Source: Microbulbifer sp. YPW1 (GTDB taxonomy: Bacteria; Pseudomonadota; Gammaproteobacteria; Pseudomonadales; Cellvibrionaceae). Taken from it: a DNA stretch of 64,000 nt. Location: positions 1,529,001 to 1,593,000 of the forward strand of contig NZ_CP055157.1 in assembly GCF_013367775.1 (NCBI RefSeq), given 5' to 3'. Positions 11,383-21,938 of the stretch are shown one piece after another (position 1 is the first letter of the stretch; each line of letters begins with the position of its first letter). The notes below the pieces were generated by a model. The model ran no database searches. It saw only the letters and a list, made by a program, of their open reading frames with translations, and was not told the origin of the DNA. Both the position numbers and the translations under genes were made by a program.

Positions 11383-13041
11383 ATGGATTGGCAACGCTAC
11401 ACGCTGGTCGGCGGCATCGCCGCGGTCCTCCTGGCCCTGATTTACCAATGGAACGCTTTCCAGGAGCAGCACACCCCCGCCCTCGACCAGAAAACCGTGG
11501 TGCACTCCCAGGCCCAGGGTTCCGAGACCCTGCCCAGCAGCCAGGCGCAAGCTGGTAGCAACGATGGCGAACTGCCCGACGGCGCCATTCCGGAAGTGGG
11601 ATCCACCAGCCAGCCAAAACTGATCAGCGTCAATACTGACACCCTGAGCCTGCTGATCGATCCCAATGGCGGCGATATCGTCAAAGTCGCGCTGCGCAAA
11701 TACTACGAAGAGATCGATACGCCGGACCGCCCCCTGATCCTGCTCAACCAGACCCGCAGCCACACCTATGTAGCTAAAAGCGGTCTGGTCGGCGGTAAGG
11801 GTAATTGCTCCGCAGGCCGTCCGGCGTTTACCAGTGACGCCAGCGAATACGCCCTGCAGGAGGGGAAAGACACCCTCACCGTCGATCTGAAGCAGACCCA
11901 GAACGGTATCGGCTTCACCAAGCGCTTTACCTTCAACCGCGGCGACTACCTGATCAAGGTTTCCTACCTGGTCGACAACGGCCGCGACAAGCCGCTGCTG
12001 GCCGGTATGTGCGGCGAGATCGTGCGCGACAGCCTGGAGCCCCCGGTGGATGTGGGCATCGGCATGTCCCCCTTCCTCGGCGCAGCACTGCACACCAGTG
12101 AGGAAAACTATTACAAGCAGGACTTTGAAGACATCAGCAAAAAGCCGACCACTGAAACCATTCAGGGCGGCTGGGTTGCCATGGTCCAGCACTACTTCCT
12201 GAGCGCCTGGGTACCCAATCAGCAGGAAAACAACACCTTTGCCCTGCAGCCCATCGGCAACGGCCTCTACAGCATGGGCTTTACCAGCCCGCAGTTGCGT
12301 ATTGAGCCCGGTAAGCAGGGTACCGTGGAAGCTTCCTTCTACGCCGGCCCGAAAGACGTTTACCGCCTGGAAGAAATCTCTCCCTATCTGGACCTGACCG
12401 TGGACTACGGCTGGCTGTGGTGGCTGGCGAAACCCATGTTCCGGGTACTGAACTGGATCCACGATCACATCGTGGACAACTGGGGCTGGTCCATCATCCT
12501 GCTCACGGTGTTCATCAAGGCACTGCTGTTCCCGCTGTCTGCCGCCGGCCTCAAGTCCATGGCGCGCATGCGCAAGTTCGCGCCGCAGATGAAGAAACTG
12601 CAGGAGCAATACAAGGACAATCGCCAGAAGTTGGCGGAAGAGACCATGAAGCTGTACCGCCGGGAGAAGATCAACCCGGTGGGTGGCTGTCTGCCGATCC
12701 TGCTGCAGATGCCGGTATTTATCGGTCTCTACTGGATGCTGATGGAAACCGTCGAACTGCGCCATGCGCCGTGGATCGGCTGGATTCACGACCTGTCGGT
12801 GAAGGACCCCTATTTCATCCTGCCGGTGATCATGGGACTGTCCATGTGGTTTATGCAGAAGCTGAACCCGCAGCCCACGGACCCAACCCAGGCCAAGATC
12901 ATGCAGCTGATGCCGGTGATGATGACCTTCTTCTTCCTGTGGTTCCCCGCCGGCATGGTCATCTACTGGATCGCGAACAACCTGATCACCATTGCCCAGA
13001 CCTGGTTTATCAATAAGCAGGTCGAAGCGGCGGGCAAGTAG
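11383..13041 (+). CDS. yidC: Membrane protein insertase YidC
   Basis: The 552-residue product has the Gram-negative YidC layout: TM1 near residues 7-25 (MDWQRYTLVGGIAAVLLALIY), a large periplasmic domain to about 340, then five C-terminal membrane segments with the conserved GWSIILLTVFIKALLFPLS and the cytoplasmic hairpin RREKINPVGGCLPILLQMPVF. It inserts inner-membrane proteins alone or with Sec. The ATG at 11383 gives the canonical MDWQR start; a 26-residue in-frame extension overlapping yidD is unlikely. A terminator follows. Confidence 0.97.
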   Translation: MDWQRYTLVGGIAAVLLALIYQWNAFQEQHTPALDQKTVVHSQAQGSETLPSSQAQAGSNDGELPDGAIPEVGSTSQPKLISVNTDTLSLLIDPNGGDIVKVALRKYYEEIDTPDRPLILLNQTRSHTYVAKSGLVGGKGNCSAGRPAFTSDASEYALQEGKDTLTVDLKQTQNGIGFTKRFTFNRGDYLIKVSYLVDNGRDKPLLAGMCGEIVRDSLEPPVDVGIGMSPFLGAALHTSEENYYKQDFEDISKKPTTETIQGGWVAMVQHYFLSAWVPNQQENNTFALQPIGNGLYSMGFTSPQLRIEPGKQGTVEASFYAGPKDVYRLEEISPYLDLTVDYGWLWWLAKPMFRVLNWIHDHIVDNWGWSIILLTVFIKALLFPLSAAGLKSMARMRKFAPQMKKLQEQYKDNRQKLAEETMKLYRREKINPVGGCLPILLQMPVFIGLYWMLMETVELRHAPWIGWIHDLSVKDPYFILPVIMGLSMWFMQKLNPQPTDPTQAKIMQLMPVMMTFFFLWFPAGMVIYWIANNLITIAQTWFINKQVEAAGK

Positions 13042-13089
13042 GACCGCAAATCTACCGAGGCAGAACGCCCCGGAAGTCACAAGAAAGTT

Positions 13090-13117
13090 AAGGGCCGCAT
13101 TGCGCGGCCCTTCTTTT
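13090..13117 (+). terminator. Terminator after yidC
   Basis: Stem AAGGGCCGC/GCGGCCCTT (13090-13098 and 13104-13112, 5-base loop) is followed by CTTTT, between yidC and mnmE. Confidence 0.8.
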
Positions 13118-13156
13118 ATCTGCAACAAATTTGAGAATTCTGGATAAACTCAGAGC

Positions 13157-14530
13157 ATGTCCCAGCAAAGCCTCAGCAAAGAGACCATCGCCGCCGTCGC
13201 CACGCCTCCCGGACGCGGGGGAATCGGTGTGATTCGCCTGTCCGGTGCCCGAGCCCGGGAAATCGGTGAACAGCTCGCCGGTAAACCCTTCAAACCGCGC
13301 TTTGCCCACTATTGCGATTTTGCCCGCGGCGACCAGTTACTGGATCAGGGGCTGGCACTGTTCTTCCCCGGACCCAACTCATTTACCGGCGAAGACGTGG
13401 TAGAACTCCAGGGTCACGGCGGACCGGTGATCCTCGATACGCTGATGTCTGCGCTGATCGAAATGGGGGCGCGCCAGGCGCGGCCTGGAGAGTTCTCCGA
13501 GCGCGCTTTTCTCAATGACAAGATGGATCTGGCGCAAGCCGAGGCGGTGGCCGACCTGATTGACGCGGGAAGTGCACAGGCCGCACAGAATGCGCTGCGC
13601 TCCCTACAGGGTGTTTTCTCCGAAAAAATCGAAGAGTTATCCACCCAATTGACCGCTTTACGTATCTATGTCGAAGCATCGATCGATTTTCCGGAAGAAG
13701 AAATCGATTTTCTCGCCGATGGCAAGGTTGCCGCAGATATTGATGCCCTGCTGACGCAACTGGACACGGTCGATGCCCAGGCGCGCCAGGGCACCATCAT
13801 GCGCGAGGGGATGCAGGTGGCAATCGCCGGTAAACCCAATGCCGGAAAGTCGAGCCTGCTCAATGCACTGGCGGGAAAAGACACGGCGATAGTGACCGAC
13901 ATCGCCGGCACCACCCGCGATGTGCTGCGCGAGCACATTCATATCGACGGTATGCCACTGCATATCGCGGACACAGCCGGCTTGAGGGAATCACCGGACC
14001 AGGTGGAGCAGATCGGGATGCAGCGGGCGTGGGATGAGATCCGCAGTGCCGACCGCGTACTGCTGGTGGTCGACGCCCGCGAACTCAACTCACTGGATCC
14101 GGAACAGGCCTGGCCGGACTTTACCCGCCAGCTGCCAGATGCGGAAAAGCTCACCCTGGTGGTCAACAAAATCGACCTCACCGAGTACAGCGCCGGTTTA
14201 CAGGCACATAGCGACGGCATACCGATCATCGCGATCAGCGCCAAAACAGGCGCCGGTATCGAAGACCTGAAGCATCACCTGAAACAGTGCATGGGCTACC
14301 AGTCCGGCAACGAGGGGGCATTCAGCGCACGCCGGCGACACCTGGATGCCCTGGCGCGCGCGCGGGGGTTTATTCTCGAAGGCCGCGCGCAGCTCACTGC
14401 CAGCGGCGCCGGGGAACTGCTGGCGGAAGACCTGCGACAGGCACAACAGGCGCTGGGGGAGATTACCGGCGCCATGACTGCCGACGAACTACTCGGCAAA
14501 ATCTTCGGCAGCTTCTGTATCGGCAAATAA
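13157..14530 (+). CDS. mnmE: tRNA-modifying GTPase MnmE
   Basis: The 457-residue product has the N-terminal tetrahydrofolate-binding domain (start [22 protein letters not shown]), the inserted G domain with GKPNAGKSS (near 225-233), DTAGLRES and NKIDLTE, and the C-terminal FCIGK end that carries the catalytic Cys. With MnmG it forms the (carboxymethyl)aminomethyl group at U34 of several tRNAs. Its partner mnmG follows 813 bases later across a large non-coding gap instead of being adjacent. Confidence 0.98.
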   Translation: MSQQSLSKETIAAVATPPGRGGIGVIRLSGARAREIGEQLAGKPFKPRFAHYCDFARGDQLLDQGLALFFPGPNSFTGEDVVELQGHGGPVILDTLMSALIEMGARQARPGEFSERAFLNDKMDLAQAEAVADLIDAGSAQAAQNALRSLQGVFSEKIEELSTQLTALRIYVEASIDFPEEEIDFLADGKVAADIDALLTQLDTVDAQARQGTIMREGMQVAIAGKPNAGKSSLLNALAGKDTAIVTDIAGTTRDVLREHIHIDGMPLHIADTAGLRESPDQVEQIGMQRAWDEIRSADRVLLVVDARELNSLDPEQAWPDFTRQLPDAEKLTLVVNKIDLTEYSAGLQAHSDGIPIIAISAKTGAGIEDLKHHLKQCMGYQSGNEGAFSARRRHLDALARARGFILEGRAQLTASGAGELLAEDLRQAQQALGEITGAMTADELLGKIFGSFCIGK

Positions 14531-14590
14531 ACCCTGCCCCCCCCTTCCCTACCTGAAAAAAGACTGCGGGCAGCACCAAACCTGCCCGTA

Positions 14591-14645
14591 CCCCCCGTCT
14601 AGCCCCCCGTCTAGCCCCCCGTCTAGCCCCCCGTCTAGCCCCCCG
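14591..14645 (+). repeat. 12-bp tandem repeat with six-base C runs
   Basis: CCCCCCGTCTAG is repeated four times plus a partial fifth copy (14639-14645). On the minus strand this gives five runs of six G with 6-base spacers, which fits a G-quadruplex motif. Each unit also carries CTAG. Confidence 0.9.
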
Positions 14646-14714
14646 AATACCCATCAACGTCAGCAGAACCACTCAGTCGGCTGCCGACCGCAGCTGCCAA
14701 TTTTGGCAATCCAG

Positions 14715-14723
14715 TTGTCCACA
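14715..14723 (+). promoter_or_regulatory. DnaA box (one mismatch)
   Basis: TTGTCCACA differs by one base from the DnaA-box consensus TTATCCACA. Confidence 0.45.
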
Positions 14724-14807
14724 TCAGGAATTTAGGTCGCGGCCCAGATTCCGACAACAGCCCTTCCCCGTACAAACCACAGGAGTTGCTCACAGCAATC
14801 CACAAGG

Positions 14808-14816
14808 TTATCCAGA
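14808..14816 (+). promoter_or_regulatory. DnaA box (one mismatch)
   Basis: TTATCCAGA differs by one base from the DnaA-box consensus. Confidence 0.45.
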
Positions 14817-14870
14817 TGGACCACCTATCCAAGATCCCAACACAGCAAATTATCCCGTAAACCCACAGAC

Positions 14871-14879
14871 TTATTCACA
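14871..14879 (+). promoter_or_regulatory. DnaA box (TTATTCACA)
   Basis: TTATTCACA fits the TTATNCACA consensus exactly and sits in the middle of the cluster of weaker boxes. Confidence 0.6.
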
Positions 14880-15228
14880 ACCAAGAGAAATCAGCATGGT
14901 GTTTCGGTCGGTTGTGGACGAATCACTGGGAAAGTGGTCACAAAAAACGGTACGAATCCGGGGATAACCTGCAGAGTAGATCTAAAGTGGCAAAGTTATC
15001 CCGCCTGTCCACACCCGCGTACATGGGTTGTACCCCCGCAAAAGCAGGGGTTTAAGGGGTAGTTATCATTGATGTAAGTCACTGTTTTAAATACACTTTT
15101 TGAACCTATACAGCAAATCCACCCCCTCTAATAATTACATTAAATATAAACACGTACTTATACGTAAGGTATGTATAACTTTATTTATGTATTAAAGAGA
15201 AAGCAGAAAAGTAAATTTGCCGTGCCGC

Positions 15229-15257
15229 TTTTTTGCACAGCTGAAGGTGCCTATAAT
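15229..15257 (+). promoter_or_regulatory. Candidate mnmG promoter
   Basis: TATAAT at 15252-15257 is a perfect -10, with a T-rich weak -35 17 bases upstream. It lies about 85 bases before the mnmG start. Confidence 0.4.
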
Positions 15258-15343
15258 GTGCGGCCGAATTTTTGCCTGCCCCGGTGCAGTGCCCACAGGA
15301 TTCACCCCCTACTGCGTGCCACAGGCCGCCAGAGCTCGACCCT

Positions 15344-17233
15344 ATGGATTACCCCACACAATATGATGTGATCGTGATTGGCGGCGGACACGCCGGTACC
15401 GAAGCTTCCCTCGCCGCTGCGCGTATGGGCAGCCGTACCCTGCTGCTGACCCACAACATCGAGACCCTCGGTCAGATGTCGTGTAATCCCGCCATCGGTG
15501 GTATCGGCAAGAGCCACCTGGTGAAAGAAGTGGATGCCCTGGGGGGCGCCATGGCCACGGCCACAGACCTGGGCGGTATCCAGTTTCGCGTGCTCAATGC
15601 ACGCAAAGGCCCGGCGGTGCGCGCCACCCGCGCCCAGGCTGACCGCGCCCTGTACCGCGCGGCGATCCGCAGCATCCTGGAGAATCAGCCCAACCTGGAT
15701 ATCTTCCAGCAGGCTGCCGACGATCTGATCGTGGAGAACGACCGTGTTACCGGGGTCGTGACCAATGCCGGCCTGCGCTTCCGCGGGAAATCGGTAGTGA
15801 TCACCGCGGGAACCTTTCTCGGCGGTCGCATCCATATCGGACTCGACAACCACGCGGGTGGTCGGGCCGGAGATCCCCCCTCCATCGCCCTGGCGGAGCG
15901 CCTGCGCGCGCTGCCGTTCCGTGTGGAGCGTCTGAAGACAGGCACGCCGCCGCGTATCGATGCGCGCTCGGTGGACTTCTCCGGCCTCGAGGAGCAGTGG
16001 GGCGACGAGCCGCTGCCGGTGATGTCTTACCTCGGTCGCCGCGAGCAGCACCCGCGCCAGGTCTGCTGCTGGATTACCCATACCAACGAGCGCACGCACG
16101 AGATCATTCACGGCGGCCTCGACCGCTCCCCGATGTATTCCGGGGTGATCGAGGGCATCGGCCCGCGCTACTGCCCCTCCATCGAGGACAAGGTGCACCG
16201 CTTTGCCGACAAGAACAGCCACCAGATCTTTATCGAGCCCGAGGGATTGACCACCAACGAGCTGTATCCCAACGGCATCTCAACCAGCCTGCCGTTCGAT
16301 GTGCAGATGGATCTGGTGCGTTCGATCAAGGGGTTCGAAAACGCACATATCACCCGCCCGGGCTACGCCATCGAATACGATTTCTTCGATCCGCGGGACC
16401 TGCGACCGTCGCTGGAAACCAAATTTATCCACGGCCTGTTCTTCGCCGGCCAGATCAATGGCACTACCGGCTACGAAGAAGCCGCAGCCCAGGGGCTGCT
16501 CGCGGGGGCCAATGCCGCACTGCTGGCCCAGGACAAAGACGCCTGGGCGCCGCGCCGCGACGAGGCCTATCTGGGGGTACTGGTGGACGACCTGATCACC
16601 AGTGGCACCAAGGAGCCCTATCGCATGTTCACCAGCCGCGCGGAGTACCGCCTGCTGCTGCGTGAAGACAACGCGGATCTGCGCCTTACCGAAAAGGGTC
16701 GCGAACTGGGGTTGGTGGACGACGTCCGCTGGCAGGCGTTCTGTGAAAAGCGCGAGTCCATGGAGCGCGAACAGCAGCGCCTCAAGGAGACCTGGATCCA
16801 GCCGGGCAGCGATGCCGCCAAGATTGTGGAGCAGAAGCTGCCGCAACCTCTGGCACGGGAGTACAGCCTGCAGGACCTACTGCGCCGCCCGGAACTGAAC
16901 TACGGCGATGTGGCTGCGCTCAAGGGCGAGCCGGTTACGGATGAAAAAGTGGCCGAACAGGTGGAAATCGCGGCCAAGTACGCGGGTTATATCGATCGTC
17001 AGCGGGATGAGATCGAGCGCCTGCAAGCCTACGAAGACACGCCACTACCGGCGGATTTCGACTACGCGGCAGTTTCCGGGCTGTCCAACGAAGTGATCCA
17101 GAAACTGAGCGATGCGCGCCCGGATACCCTCGCCCGCGCGGGCCGGGTTCCCGGGGTGACCCCGGCCGCGGTGTCGCTGTTGCTGATTCAGCTGAAGAAG
17201 CGCGGCCTGTTGAGCCGCAAGAAGGCGGTCTGA
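15344..17233 (+). CDS. mnmG: tRNA uridine-5-carboxymethylaminomethyl enzyme MnmG
   Basis: The 629-residue FAD protein has the dinucleotide motif GGGHAGTEA (about 13-21), the [24 protein letters not shown] block and the [21 protein letters not shown] block, all characteristic of GidA/MnmG. It works with MnmE on U34 of tRNA. The ATG at 15344 gives the family start [15 protein letters not shown]; the open frame upstream is Pro-rich and unlike the family. It is 4 bases before rsmG, the usual gidA-gidB pair. Confidence 0.97.
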   Translation: MDYPTQYDVIVIGGGHAGTEASLAAARMGSRTLLLTHNIETLGQMSCNPAIGGIGKSHLVKEVDALGGAMATATDLGGIQFRVLNARKGPAVRATRAQADRALYRAAIRSILENQPNLDIFQQAADDLIVENDRVTGVVTNAGLRFRGKSVVITAGTFLGGRIHIGLDNHAGGRAGDPPSIALAERLRALPFRVERLKTGTPPRIDARSVDFSGLEEQWGDEPLPVMSYLGRREQHPRQVCCWITHTNERTHEIIHGGLDRSPMYSGVIEGIGPRYCPSIEDKVHRFADKNSHQIFIEPEGLTTNELYPNGISTSLPFDVQMDLVRSIKGFENAHITRPGYAIEYDFFDPRDLRPSLETKFIHGLFFAGQINGTTGYEEAAAQGLLAGANAALLAQDKDAWAPRRDEAYLGVLVDDLITSGTKEPYRMFTSRAEYRLLLREDNADLRLTEKGRELGLVDDVRWQAFCEKRESMEREQQRLKETWIQPGSDAAKIVEQKLPQPLAREYSLQDLLRRPELNYGDVAALKGEPVTDEKVAEQVEIAAKYAGYIDRQRDEIERLQAYEDTPLPADFDYAAVSGLSNEVIQKLSDARPDTLARAGRVPGVTPAAVSLLLIQLKKRGLLSRKKAV

Positions 17234-17237
17234 CGGT

Positions 17238-17882
17238 ATGGAACAGTTTCGCCCCCGCCTGCAGCAGGCGGCAGAACAGTTAGCGCTGTCACTGACCACC
17301 GAGCAGCAGGACAAACTGCTGGCCTATCTGGATCTGTTTGCGCGCTGGAATGCGGCGTATAACCTCTCCGCGGTGCGGGATCCGTCGGAGATGCTCGAGC
17401 GCCATATCATCGACAGCCTGAGCGTGGTCAATCTGTGTGGTGTGAGCTCCGATGACTGTTCACCGCTGATCGATGTGGGCTCCGGTGGCGGCCTGCCGGG
17501 CATCCCACTGGCCATTATCCATCCGGAGCGTCCGATCAGCCTGCTCGACAGCAACGGCAAAAAGTCCCGCTTCCAGTTTCAGGTTGCCAGCCAGCTCAAG
17601 CTTGCCAATATCAACGTGGTGAACCAGCGGGTTGAGGCTTACCAGCCCGGGGAGGCCTATGCCGGAGTGGTATCGCGGGCATTTGCTTCGCTGCAGGACA
17701 TGGTGGCCGGTAGTGAGCATTTACTAGCTCCGGGTGGCCGATTCTATGCGATGAAGGGCAAGATCCCGGAAGATGAGTTGAGTGCATTGCCAAAAGGCAT
17801 TAAGGTCGAACAGCTGCACGCCCTGCAGGTGCCCGGCTGCGATGCCGAGCGCCATCTGATCGTCCTCGTACGCGAGGGTTGA
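17238..17882 (+). CDS. rsmG: 16S rRNA (guanine527-N7)-methyltransferase
   Basis: The 214-residue product has the class I SAM-methyltransferase motif DVGSGGGLPGIPLAI (about residues 75-89), preceded by the family helix YNLSAVRDPSEMLERHIIDSL. It methylates G527 of 16S rRNA. It follows mnmG by 4 bases and precedes parA, matching the conserved gidA-gidB-parA-parB order. Confidence 0.96.
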   Translation: MEQFRPRLQQAAEQLALSLTTEQQDKLLAYLDLFARWNAAYNLSAVRDPSEMLERHIIDSLSVVNLCGVSSDDCSPLIDVGSGGGLPGIPLAIIHPERPISLLDSNGKKSRFQFQVASQLKLANINVVNQRVEAYQPGEAYAGVVSRAFASLQDMVAGSEHLLAPGGRFYAMKGKIPEDELSALPKGIKVEQLHALQVPGCDAERHLIVLVREG

Positions 17883-17885
17883 GGC

Positions 17886-17905
17886 GGCGATTCGACGGAA
17901 TCGCC
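17886..17905 (+). terminator. Stem-loop after rsmG
   Basis: A perfect 8-bp stem GGCGATTC/GAATCGCC with loop GACG begins 4 bases after the rsmG stop. It lacks a T tract, so it may be a processing or attenuation structure and not a true terminator. The rest of the 195-base gap to parA should hold the parAB promoter; no clear one was seen. Confidence 0.45.
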
Positions 17906-18077
17906 ACTGCAAACAATGTCTGGCGTGGCCAGATATCCGAATGAAATTCGACACCTGCGCACCGGGCCGATGTTCGCGAGTGCGCTTTTGCTGCCGCGCC
18001 TTCCGGTGACCCCGGCCCAGCGGCGAGCCCGGCCGGCCACAGGATACCGAGCCACCGGGAACAACAGGACCAGAACC

Positions 18078-18899
18078 TTGAGCAAGATTTTTGCGGTAGC
18101 CAACCAGAAAGGTGGCGTGGGTAAAACCACCACCTGCGTCAACCTGTCAGCCTCTCTCGTTGCCAGCAAGCGACGTGTGCTGCTGATCGACCTCGATCCC
18201 CAGGGCAATGCCACCATGGGCAGCGGTGTCGACAAGAGCGAGCTGCAGCTTTCCAGTTACGATGTGCTCGCCAGCCTGCTGCCGCCGCGCAAGGCGATCG
18301 TGACCACCTCCAGCGGGTTCGACCTGATGCCGGCAAATATCGACCTGTCTGCCGCCGAGGTGGAGCTGCTGGAAATGGATGGCCGCGAGTCACGCCTGCG
18401 CCAGGCGCTGGCGGAGATCAGCAACGACTACGACTACATCATCATCGACTGCCCGCCATCCCTGAACATGCTCACGGTCAACGCGCTGTGTGCCGCTGGT
18501 GGTGTGCTGATCCCGATGCAGTGCGAGTACTACGCACTGGAGGGACTCTCCTCCCTGATTGATACCATCACCCAGGTGCAGCAGGCCGCCAATCCGGACC
18601 TGCGCATCGAGGGTATCCTGCGCACCATGTACGATCCGCGCAACAGCCTCACCGGGGATGTTTCGGATCAGCTCAACGAATACTTTGGCGATCGCCTGTA
18701 CCGCACCTGCATTCCGCGCAATGTGCGTCTGGCGGAAGCCCCCAGCTTCGGCAAGCCGGCGCTGGAATACGATCGCAACTCCAAGGGCGCCATCGCCTAC
18801 CTGGCGCTCGCCGGCGAGATCACTCGTCGCCATGCCGCAGCTAACCAGAACAACAGCAATTCAAACAGTGGACCCCGTCCGGTAGCGGAAGCGGTATAA
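18078..18899 (+). CDS. parA: Chromosome partitioning ATPase ParA (Soj)
   Basis: The 273-residue product has the deviant Walker A KGGVGKTTT (11-19), the DLDPQGN motif and IIDCPPSLNML. ParA binds non-specific DNA with ATP and pulls ParB-parS complexes apart. I set the start at TTG (18078-18080): AGGA lies about 8 bases upstream and the protein then begins L-S-K-I-F-A-V-A-N-Q-K as in other Soj proteins. The longer in-frame extension is Arg/Pro-rich and dissimilar. It is 18 bases before parB. The two parS sites lie in recF. Confidence 0.95.
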   Translation: MSKIFAVANQKGGVGKTTTCVNLSASLVASKRRVLLIDLDPQGNATMGSGVDKSELQLSSYDVLASLLPPRKAIVTTSSGFDLMPANIDLSAAEVELLEMDGRESRLRQALAEISNDYDYIIIDCPPSLNMLTVNALCAAGGVLIPMQCEYYALEGLSSLIDTITQVQQAANPDLRIEGILRTMYDPRNSLTGDVSDQLNEYFGDRLYRTCIPRNVRLAEAPSFGKPALEYDRNSKGAIAYLALAGEITRRHAAANQNNSNSNSGPRPVAEAV

Positions 18900-18917
18900 G
18901 ACTGAGGTAGAAGACTT

Positions 18918-19826
18918 ATGGCCGCGAAACGCAAAGGCCTCGGGAAAGGGCTTTCCCATCTGATCAGCAACAATGCCAGCGAGGCGATCGCCGTCGCCAC
19001 TGGTGAGCGCAATGGCGATATCGTCGAGCGCGTCGACGGCGAGCTCAAAGAGCTGCCCATCGAATTTTTGCAGCGCGGCCGCTATCAGCCGCGCCGCGAC
19101 TTCCCACAGGAATCCCTGCAGGAACTGGCTGACTCCATCCGCGCCCAGGGCATCATGCAGCCCATCGTCGTGCGCCCGATCGGCGAGCACAAGTACGAGA
19201 TCATCGCCGGTGAGCGCCGCTGGCGCGCAGCCCAGCTGGCCGAACTGGACAAGGTTCCGGCATTGATCCGCGATGTGGCTGACGAAGCTGCCATCGCCAT
19301 GGCGCTGATCGAAAACATCCAGCGCGAAGATCTCAACCCGGTCGAGGAGGCGGTTGCCCTCAAGCGCCTGCAGGACGAATTCGAGCTCACCCAGCAGCAG
19401 GTGGCGGAAGCGGTGGGCAAATCCCGCACCGCAGTGACCAACCTGTTGCGCCTGTTGAGCCTGACCGACGAAGTGCGTACCTTCCTCGAGCGCGGTGATA
19501 TTGAAACCGGCCACGCCAAGGCTCTGTTGGGCTTGTCCGGTGATGGTCAGCGCGAAGCCGCCCGCCAGGTGGTGGATCGCGGCCTGACCGTACGCCAGAC
19601 AGAGGCGCTGGTACGCCGTATCCAGGAGCAGGCCGGCAAGCCGAAGGCGAAGAAACCGGAAGTGGATCCGAATATTCGACGCCTCAGCGAGCGCCTGGCT
19701 GAAAAAATTGGCGTGCCGGTTGCCATCGATCACGGTGAAAAAGGCGCCGGCAAGCTGGTGCTCAAATACACCAGTCTCGATGAGCTGGACGGTATCCTCG
19801 CCCATCTGGGATACAGCGAGGACTGA
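18918..19826 (+). CDS. parB: Chromosome partitioning protein ParB (Spo0J)
   Basis: The 302-residue product begins MAAKRKGLGKGLSHLI (ParA-stimulating N terminus), has the CTPase/ParB box with GERRWRAAQLAEL (near residues 96-108) and IENIQREDLNPVEEA, then the helix-turn-helix (LTQQQVAEAVGKSRTAVTNLLRLL) that reads parS, and a C-terminal dimer domain. It should bind the two perfect parS sites at 5630 and 6272, spread, and load SMC. Confidence 0.97.
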   Translation: MAAKRKGLGKGLSHLISNNASEAIAVATGERNGDIVERVDGELKELPIEFLQRGRYQPRRDFPQESLQELADSIRAQGIMQPIVVRPIGEHKYEIIAGERRWRAAQLAELDKVPALIRDVADEAAIAMALIENIQREDLNPVEEAVALKRLQDEFELTQQQVAEAVGKSRTAVTNLLRLLSLTDEVRTFLERGDIETGHAKALLGLSGDGQREAARQVVDRGLTVRQTEALVRRIQEQAGKPKAKKPEVDPNIRRLSERLAEKIGVPVAIDHGEKGAGKLVLKYTSLDELDGILAHLGYSED

Positions 19827-19837
19827 TTCGCCCGCTC

Positions 19838-19865
19838 TGCAACCGTTACAATTGCAACGGTTGCA
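19838..19865 (+). terminator. Candidate terminator after parB
   Basis: A 10-bp perfect stem TGCAACCGTT/AACGGTTGCA with an 8-base loop begins 12 bases after the parB stop. Its tail is GAATTTG, a weak T tract. Confidence 0.55.
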
Positions 19866-20011
19866 GAATTTGTGCGCCAAGCTGGTGCGCTCACATGTCG
19901 CACAACCGATCCTCCCAAGGCGGACATTCCTGTAAATAGGTGAGTGTTCACTATCGCTTCGGGGGGTGACAAAAGAACGCGAAAGCCATACCAACTGACG
20001 ATATTTGCCAG

Positions 20012-20040
20012 TTGAATCGGCTGGCCTGTTCCGACATAAT
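20012..20040 (+). promoter_or_regulatory. Candidate atp operon promoter
   Basis: TTGAAT (20012-20017) and CATAAT (20035-20040) are 17 bases apart. This places transcription start about 47 bases before the atpI ATG. Confidence 0.5.
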
Positions 20041-20046
20041 TCGCAC

Positions 20047-20061
20047 GCCCAAAATTTGGGC
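20047..20061. repeat. Palindrome at the expected atpI transcript start
   Basis: GCCCAAAATTTGGGC is a perfect inverted repeat just after the candidate promoter. Its arms recur as part of the hairpin between atpD and atpC (26939-26960). Confidence 0.55.
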
Positions 20062-20094
20062 GGAGATCAAAATCCGGCCGGCCAGTTCCCGCCT

Positions 20095-20490
20095 ATGCGT
20101 AATCCCCCGGTAGTAAAGATTTCGCTGATCCAGCTGGCAGCTGTTTTGCTGGCTGCGCTGGCGCTCGAACTGACGCTGGGGCGAGTGATTGCGCTCTCCG
20201 CCCTGCTCGGCGGCACCCTGTGTGTGCTGCCCAATCTGTATTTTGGATTGCGCGCCTTTGAGCTATTGAGCCCGGGCGGACGCAAATTGCGTGGAGCTCG
20301 CGCAAGTCAGCGCACGGTGGCGAGCTTCTACCGCGCTGAGACCGGCAAGTTTGTAATGACCCTGGCCGGGTTCGCGGCAGTGTTCGCCGCGGTAAAACCG
20401 CTGAACGCAGCGGTGCTGTTTATCAGCTACAGCTTGTGTGTGATTTTGCAATGGATTCTAGTGGCCCGCCTGCATGCAACGAGGCATTAA
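20095..20490 (+). CDS. atpI: ATP synthase protein I
   Basis: The 131-residue product has four hydrophobic segments and the family pattern: VKISLIQLAAVLLAAL, a Gly-rich turn LLGGTLCVLPNLYFGLRAF, and FYRAETGKFVMTLAGFAAVF. AtpI assists assembly of the c-ring or Mg2+ supply and is not part of the enzyme. The ATG at 20095 was chosen because the protein then starts close to the first helix, although no good ribosome site precedes it. It heads the atp cluster. Confidence 0.85.
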   Translation: MRNPPVVKISLIQLAAVLLAALALELTLGRVIALSALLGGTLCVLPNLYFGLRAFELLSPGGRKLRGARASQRTVASFYRAETGKFVMTLAGFAAVFAAVKPLNAAVLFISYSLCVILQWILVARLHATRH

Positions 20491-20504
20491 ATAGCCGGCG
20501 GCCC

Positions 20505-20583
20505 GGAACCCCGAAGAGTGACTGCGCCAAAGATAGATGGCTGGCGCAGGCAGGGGTTCCTGAAAAAAGTTTTTTATCTTAAA
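20505..20583 (+). terminator. Nested stem-loop with T tract between atpI and atpB
   Basis: GGAACCCC (20505-20512) pairs with GGGGTTCC (20553-20560) around an inner stem CTGCGCCA/TGGCGCAG (20522-20549), followed by a run of T. It resembles an intrinsic attenuator that would set atpI apart from atpBEFHAGDC. Confidence 0.6.
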
Positions 20584-20592
20584 ACGTGTTGA

Positions 20593-21540
<948 letters not shown>

Positions 21541-21598
21541 TGGTCGTGCCGGATGTAACGGTTTTGTCGGTTTACTGACTTTTTTCACTCACTTTTAA

Positions 21599-21883
<285 letters not shown>

Positions 21884-21938
21884 TTCCATCGTTCCAATTG
21901 CCCTTTAACCCATTTTTGAAAGAGCAAGAGGTGTCGGT

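Larger units (their letters stand above)
14531..15343. other. Large mnmE-mnmG gap with DnaA-box-like cluster and AT-rich tract
   Basis: This 813-base gap has no credible gene. From left to right it holds a C-rich tandem repeat (14591-14645), one perfect DnaA box (14871) with one-mismatch boxes at 14715 and 14808 and weaker TTATCC/GGATAA sites between 14850 and 15015, a small GC stem with an AAAA loop around 15031-15050, an AT-rich stretch (about 15061-15230) and a -10-like TATAAT (15252-15257) before mnmG. E. coli has its origin just upstream of mnmG, so this may be a second or bipartite origin. Confidence 0.55.

Noticed and set aside
11266..13128. 620-codon minus-strand frame opposite yidC
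   Set aside because: Shadow of yidC; long only because of codon bias.
14591..14645. CRISPR array
   Set aside because: Units are 12 bp and contiguous without variable spacers.
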